Origin: JBCBRD01 sp039819785
Lineage (GTDB): Bacteria; Pseudomonadota; Alphaproteobacteria; Rhizobiales; Hyphomicrobiaceae
Length of the DNA: 64,000 nucleotides
Direction of reading: 5' to 3'
Assembly (NCBI GenBank): GCA_039819785.1
Contig: JBCBRH010000008.1
Span: 1-64,000, forward strand
Part shown: one piece after another, positions 61,864-64,000 of the stretch
Numbering within the stretch: position 1 is the first letter of the stretch
Layout of the letters: every line of letters starts with the position of its first letter
Notes under the pieces: model-generated
The model's database searches: none
Told to the model about the DNA's origin: nothing
What the model saw: only the letters and a program-made list of their open reading frames with translations
Made by a program: the position numbers and the translations under genes

Positions 61864-62130
61864 GCCCGACAATTTTTCTTTCGGCTGCTTCAGCTGATCG
61901 ACTGAAATTTGACGTGGGCTGCCCGTTTTTGCCCCGGCAGGCAGTGGCGAAAACGAAGCCTGCGCTTTGCGAAGCGGCAGCTTTTTACGTGGCCAAACCT
62001 TGCGTAACTCCTGGTTGTTGCACAGCGGGCCCGACATAGACCTTGCTCACACGCGGAACCGCACCTGCCACTCGGTGGTTCAAGAGCTGGCTGCGGCTCT
62101 GTATTGTGATCCCGGCGACGCAGAGACCCT

Positions 62131-62709
62131 TTATGAGCCGTCTGTGTTCCCGGTGGGTGGTAGGGGAATGGGCTGTGCTGGTGCGGGGGCAGCGGCAGAT
62201 TGGCCTGGCACAGGCGCACCGACTTCGGGGCCTGGAACGCTGGCCGGACCGGCACCGTCGACCGCCAAGGGGTCTTGGGATCGGCGTGACTTGCCCTCAA
62301 AAAAAGCACCTTGTTCAATGGCCAGGGCCTGGTGACAAATATCGCCTTCGACGTGGCTTTGGGTCTGGAGCATCACGCGTTTTCCGCGAATGGACCCCAT
62401 CACCTGCCCGCGAACAACGACTTCTTCGGCGCGGATACCCCCTGTGATACTCGCGCGTTCGCCGACAATGATATGCGTCCCGAGGATGTCGCCTTGCACT
62501 TGTCCATCGATTTGGACTTGGCCTTTGGATGTCAGGTTTCCTACAATCGTCAGATCTGATCCGATGACTGATGGCGCAACACGATCAGACGGACGATTTG
62601 CTGCTGTTTGTGGGCTAGGTGGTTTTGGAGCAGCCGTTGCTTGAGCCTGCGGGGGTGGAGGTGGGCCTTTAGCCGGTTCCGTTTCGCTTTTTTTGAAGTT
62701 CGACAGCAT
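62131..62709 (-). CDS. Bactofilin (second copy)
   Basis: A 192-residue bactofilin. A Pro-rich disordered lead (~1-45) precedes the beta-helix (VIGSDLTIVGNLTSKGQVQIDGQVQGDI, ITGGIRAEEVVVRGQVMGSIRG, HVEGDICHQALAIEQGAFFEG), then a Pro/Ala-rich tail of ~55 residues. It is clearly different in sequence from the bactofilin at 10921. AGAGG lies nine bases before the ATG. It converges on the Rad50-like gene. Confidence 0.92.
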   Translation of the reverse strand: MLSNFKKSETEPAKGPPPPPQAQATAAPKPPSPQTAANRPSDRVAPSVIGSDLTIVGNLTSKGQVQIDGQVQGDILGTHIIVGERASITGGIRAEEVVVRGQVMGSIRGKRVMLQTQSHVEGDICHQALAIEQGAFFEGKSRRSQDPLAVDGAGPASVPGPEVGAPVPGQSAAAPAPAQPIPLPPTGNTDGS

Positions 62710-63225
62710 ACTCAGTCACCTCTCAACTCACATGCTCAATCGAAACAATCCGGCGCCCCAGCCCGTCATTGTTTCGCACACGTCAAATCTGCGCGGTGTT
62801 ACTCTCGCGCGCTCATTTTCAAGCCTATCGTTTCTGCCGCCGCGCGTCACGATCTGGGTGCAACAATCTTGTGCACTTTGCTGCGCGTATGCTGAGCATT
62901 GGGTCTTTGAACCACGATTATGTTGGTGTGTTGCGCAAGTGCCATCTTCATTCGGATATGTGTTCGTCACTGATCGAGGTCATTTGGAACGGTGGTATCG
63001 AAACGCGCGGTAGCGGTGCCGTGGGTCTGTCGCAGTGCGCAACACGTTCGAACGAGCTTGCCGCGCACTTTTTTTGTAATCTGTCCGTCCGAAGTCGTTT
63101 TCCGACGTTGGCTTGAGCCTGTTTGACACGGAGCGAGCCGGGTCATGACGGTCGCCGCCACGCTTCTCCAAATAAGGCGCCTCGTTAAGACTGTGCGCGG
63201 GCGATGCGCTTCGAAGACCGGCCCC
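62710..63225. other. 516-base intergenic region
   Basis: Region between the bcp stop and the bactofilin start, both on the minus strand, so it holds the bactofilin promoter. No gene, tRNA or clear hairpin was found; the only palindromes are the short CGTTCGAACG (63049-63058) and GGCGCC near 63177. Confidence 0.5.
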
Positions 63226-63693
63226 TCAGCTGGCCAGATCCTGGACGGCGGCCAAGACCTCGTCGACATGGCCCTTGACCTTCACTTTACGCCAGACGCG
63301 AGCAACTTTGCCTTTGGCGTCGATCAGGAACGTTGATCGCTCTACTCCCATGTACTTTTTGCCGTACATCGATTTTTCGACCCAGACGCCATAGGCTTCA
63401 GCGGCGGCCTTTTCTTCATCTGATATCAGCTGGATAGCCAGTTCATGCTTGGTGCGGAATTTGTCATGGCTTTTGACGCTGTCGGGTGAGACGCCAACGA
63501 CCTGAGCTCCGGCCTTTTCGAAGTCTGGAAGGGCTGCGGTGAAATCCTTTGCCTCGGTCGTGCATCCCGATGTGTCGTCCTTTGGATAAAAGTAAACGAC
63601 GACCGGTGCGCCTTTGAGGCCGGACAGCTTGAAGGTGTCTCCATCCTGGTTCGGGAGTTTGATTTCAGGGGCTTTTTTGCCTTCTTCGACCAT
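63226..63693 (-). CDS. bcp: Peroxiredoxin Bcp (thiol peroxidase, PrxQ class)
   Basis: A 155-residue peroxiredoxin that reduces hydroperoxides in the cytoplasm. The peroxidatic Cys is in DDTSGCTTEAKDF near residue 46; the usual resolving Cys five residues later is absent (A there), so it is a one-Cys or alternative-resolving type. VVGVSPDSVKSHDKF and STFLIDAKGKVARVWRKVKVKGH complete the fold. The ATG at 63693 was chosen; extra in-frame residues upstream look non-coding. Confidence 0.93.
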   Translation of the reverse strand: MVEEGKKAPEIKLPNQDGDTFKLSGLKGAPVVVYFYPKDDTSGCTTEAKDFTAALPDFEKAGAQVVGVSPDSVKSHDKFRTKHELAIQLISDEEKAAAEAYGVWVEKSMYGKKYMGVERSTFLIDAKGKVARVWRKVKVKGHVDEVLAAVQDLAS

Positions 63694-64000
63694 GCGTATC
63701 TGCCTTTCTTTCGTCGTTTTCTTGACCACCACCTTCCGGACGTACCGGGACGGGGTTCATGTATTTGCGCCATTGAATGCCAGCGGGCTTCACCTGCGTT
63801 GGACGGTCATTCCAATCGGGGTTTGAGTTAACTGGTTGGGTCACTTGGGACAGTGGTTTCAGTGTGTGTTTGATCAGCGCGGACTTGGTGTCGAACATGT
63901 CATGGTTCGACGTGCCATTCGCTAGATCTACGTTAAGACTGCTCACTACGGGAAGATTGGCCAATCGGGCCAGCTGAAGATGTGGAAAACCCGCTCCGCG
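63665..64000 (-). CDS. Possible C-terminal fragment of an upstream protein
   Basis: A minus-strand frame is open from the right edge to a TGA ending at 63665, giving 111 residues that overlap the start of bcp by 29 bases. It contains DWNDRPTQVKPAGIQWRKYMNPVP but no recognised motif. Codon use is not clearly coding, and two other minus frames close quickly at the edge, so this may be chance. Confidence 0.3.
   Translation of the reverse strand, partial: RGAGFPHLQLARLANLPVVSSLNVDLANGTSNHDMFDTKSALIKHTLKPLSQVTQPVNSNPDWNDRPTQVKPAGIQWRKYMNPVPVRPEGGGQENDERKADTHGRRRQKSP

Noticed and set aside
63049..63058. CGTTCGAACG, possible half of an SOS box
   Set aside because: There is no second GTTC at the required distance, so it does not match the LexA site.

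Overview
The window reads as chromosomal DNA of an alphaproteobacterium, most likely a member of the Hyphomicrobiales (Rhizobiales). Signs of this are an Aap-type general amino-acid ABC transporter, a RegA/ActR-type response regulator, a Usg protein, a DUF1285 gene divergent from a MoxR/DUF58/DUF4159 operon, two RIME-like palindromic mosaic repeats, and an SOS box of the alphaproteobacterial GAAC-N7-GAAC form. I found no rRNA, tRNA, transposase, phage genes or CRISPR array. Both strands are coding, in short operons.

Layout. 1-5.7 kb: tail of a PhoD-like phosphatase gene, a patatin-like lipase, a YadA-type trimeric autotransporter adhesin coupled to a small membrane protein, and an XRE regulator. 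5.8-16.5 kb: envelope and stress genes (RlpA, chromate transporter, mutarotase, bactofilin, OsmC, several small secreted or membrane proteins, ferredoxin-NADP reductase) ending in a DUF805 gene broken by an amber codon and a two-palindrome repeat. 16.7-22.6 kb: small secreted proteins, a hairpin-dense stretch that may be a structured RNA, a DksA-like protein, a DUF3365 haem protein, a BLUF photoreceptor and a thermonuclease. 22.7-29.4 kb: thiC in an operon headed by a TPP riboswitch and a four-helix membrane protein, then glutamate dehydrogenase, DUF1801 and a ketopantoate-reductase-like protein.

29.7-38.2 kb: an inverse autotransporter with a beta-helix passenger, a DUF4349 protein, a phospholipase C-like/DUF4332 fusion, an iron-sulfur photolyase (FeS-BCP) with YaiI, a VOC protein, a TlpA-like thioredoxin and a 46-residue DUF2256 zinc protein. 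38.3-46.6 kb: the MoxR operon and DUF1285. 46.6-49.9 kb: a photolyase-like protein with the FAD domain first, probably co-transcribed with a RegA-like regulator; a PNPOx-family protein; Usg.

50.2-51.3 kb: a compact locus of three tiny secreted, cysteine-free proteins, two of them near-identical tandem copies built from 14-residue repeats, with a strong upstream palindrome and a downstream terminator. This is the best candidate for an undescribed system. 51.8-57.7 kb: lipoprotein, GNAT, and aapPJQM. 57.9-61.9 kb: an SOS-box-preceded SbcCD/YhaON-like nuclease-ATPase pair. 62.1-64 kb: a second bactofilin and a Bcp peroxiredoxin.

Themes are light and DNA repair (BLUF, FeS-BCP, permuted photolyase, SbcCD-like pair), type V secretion (subtypes Vc and Ve) and envelope structure (two bactofilins, RlpA, many small secreted proteins). 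All functional calls come from reading motifs by eye; no database search was run.
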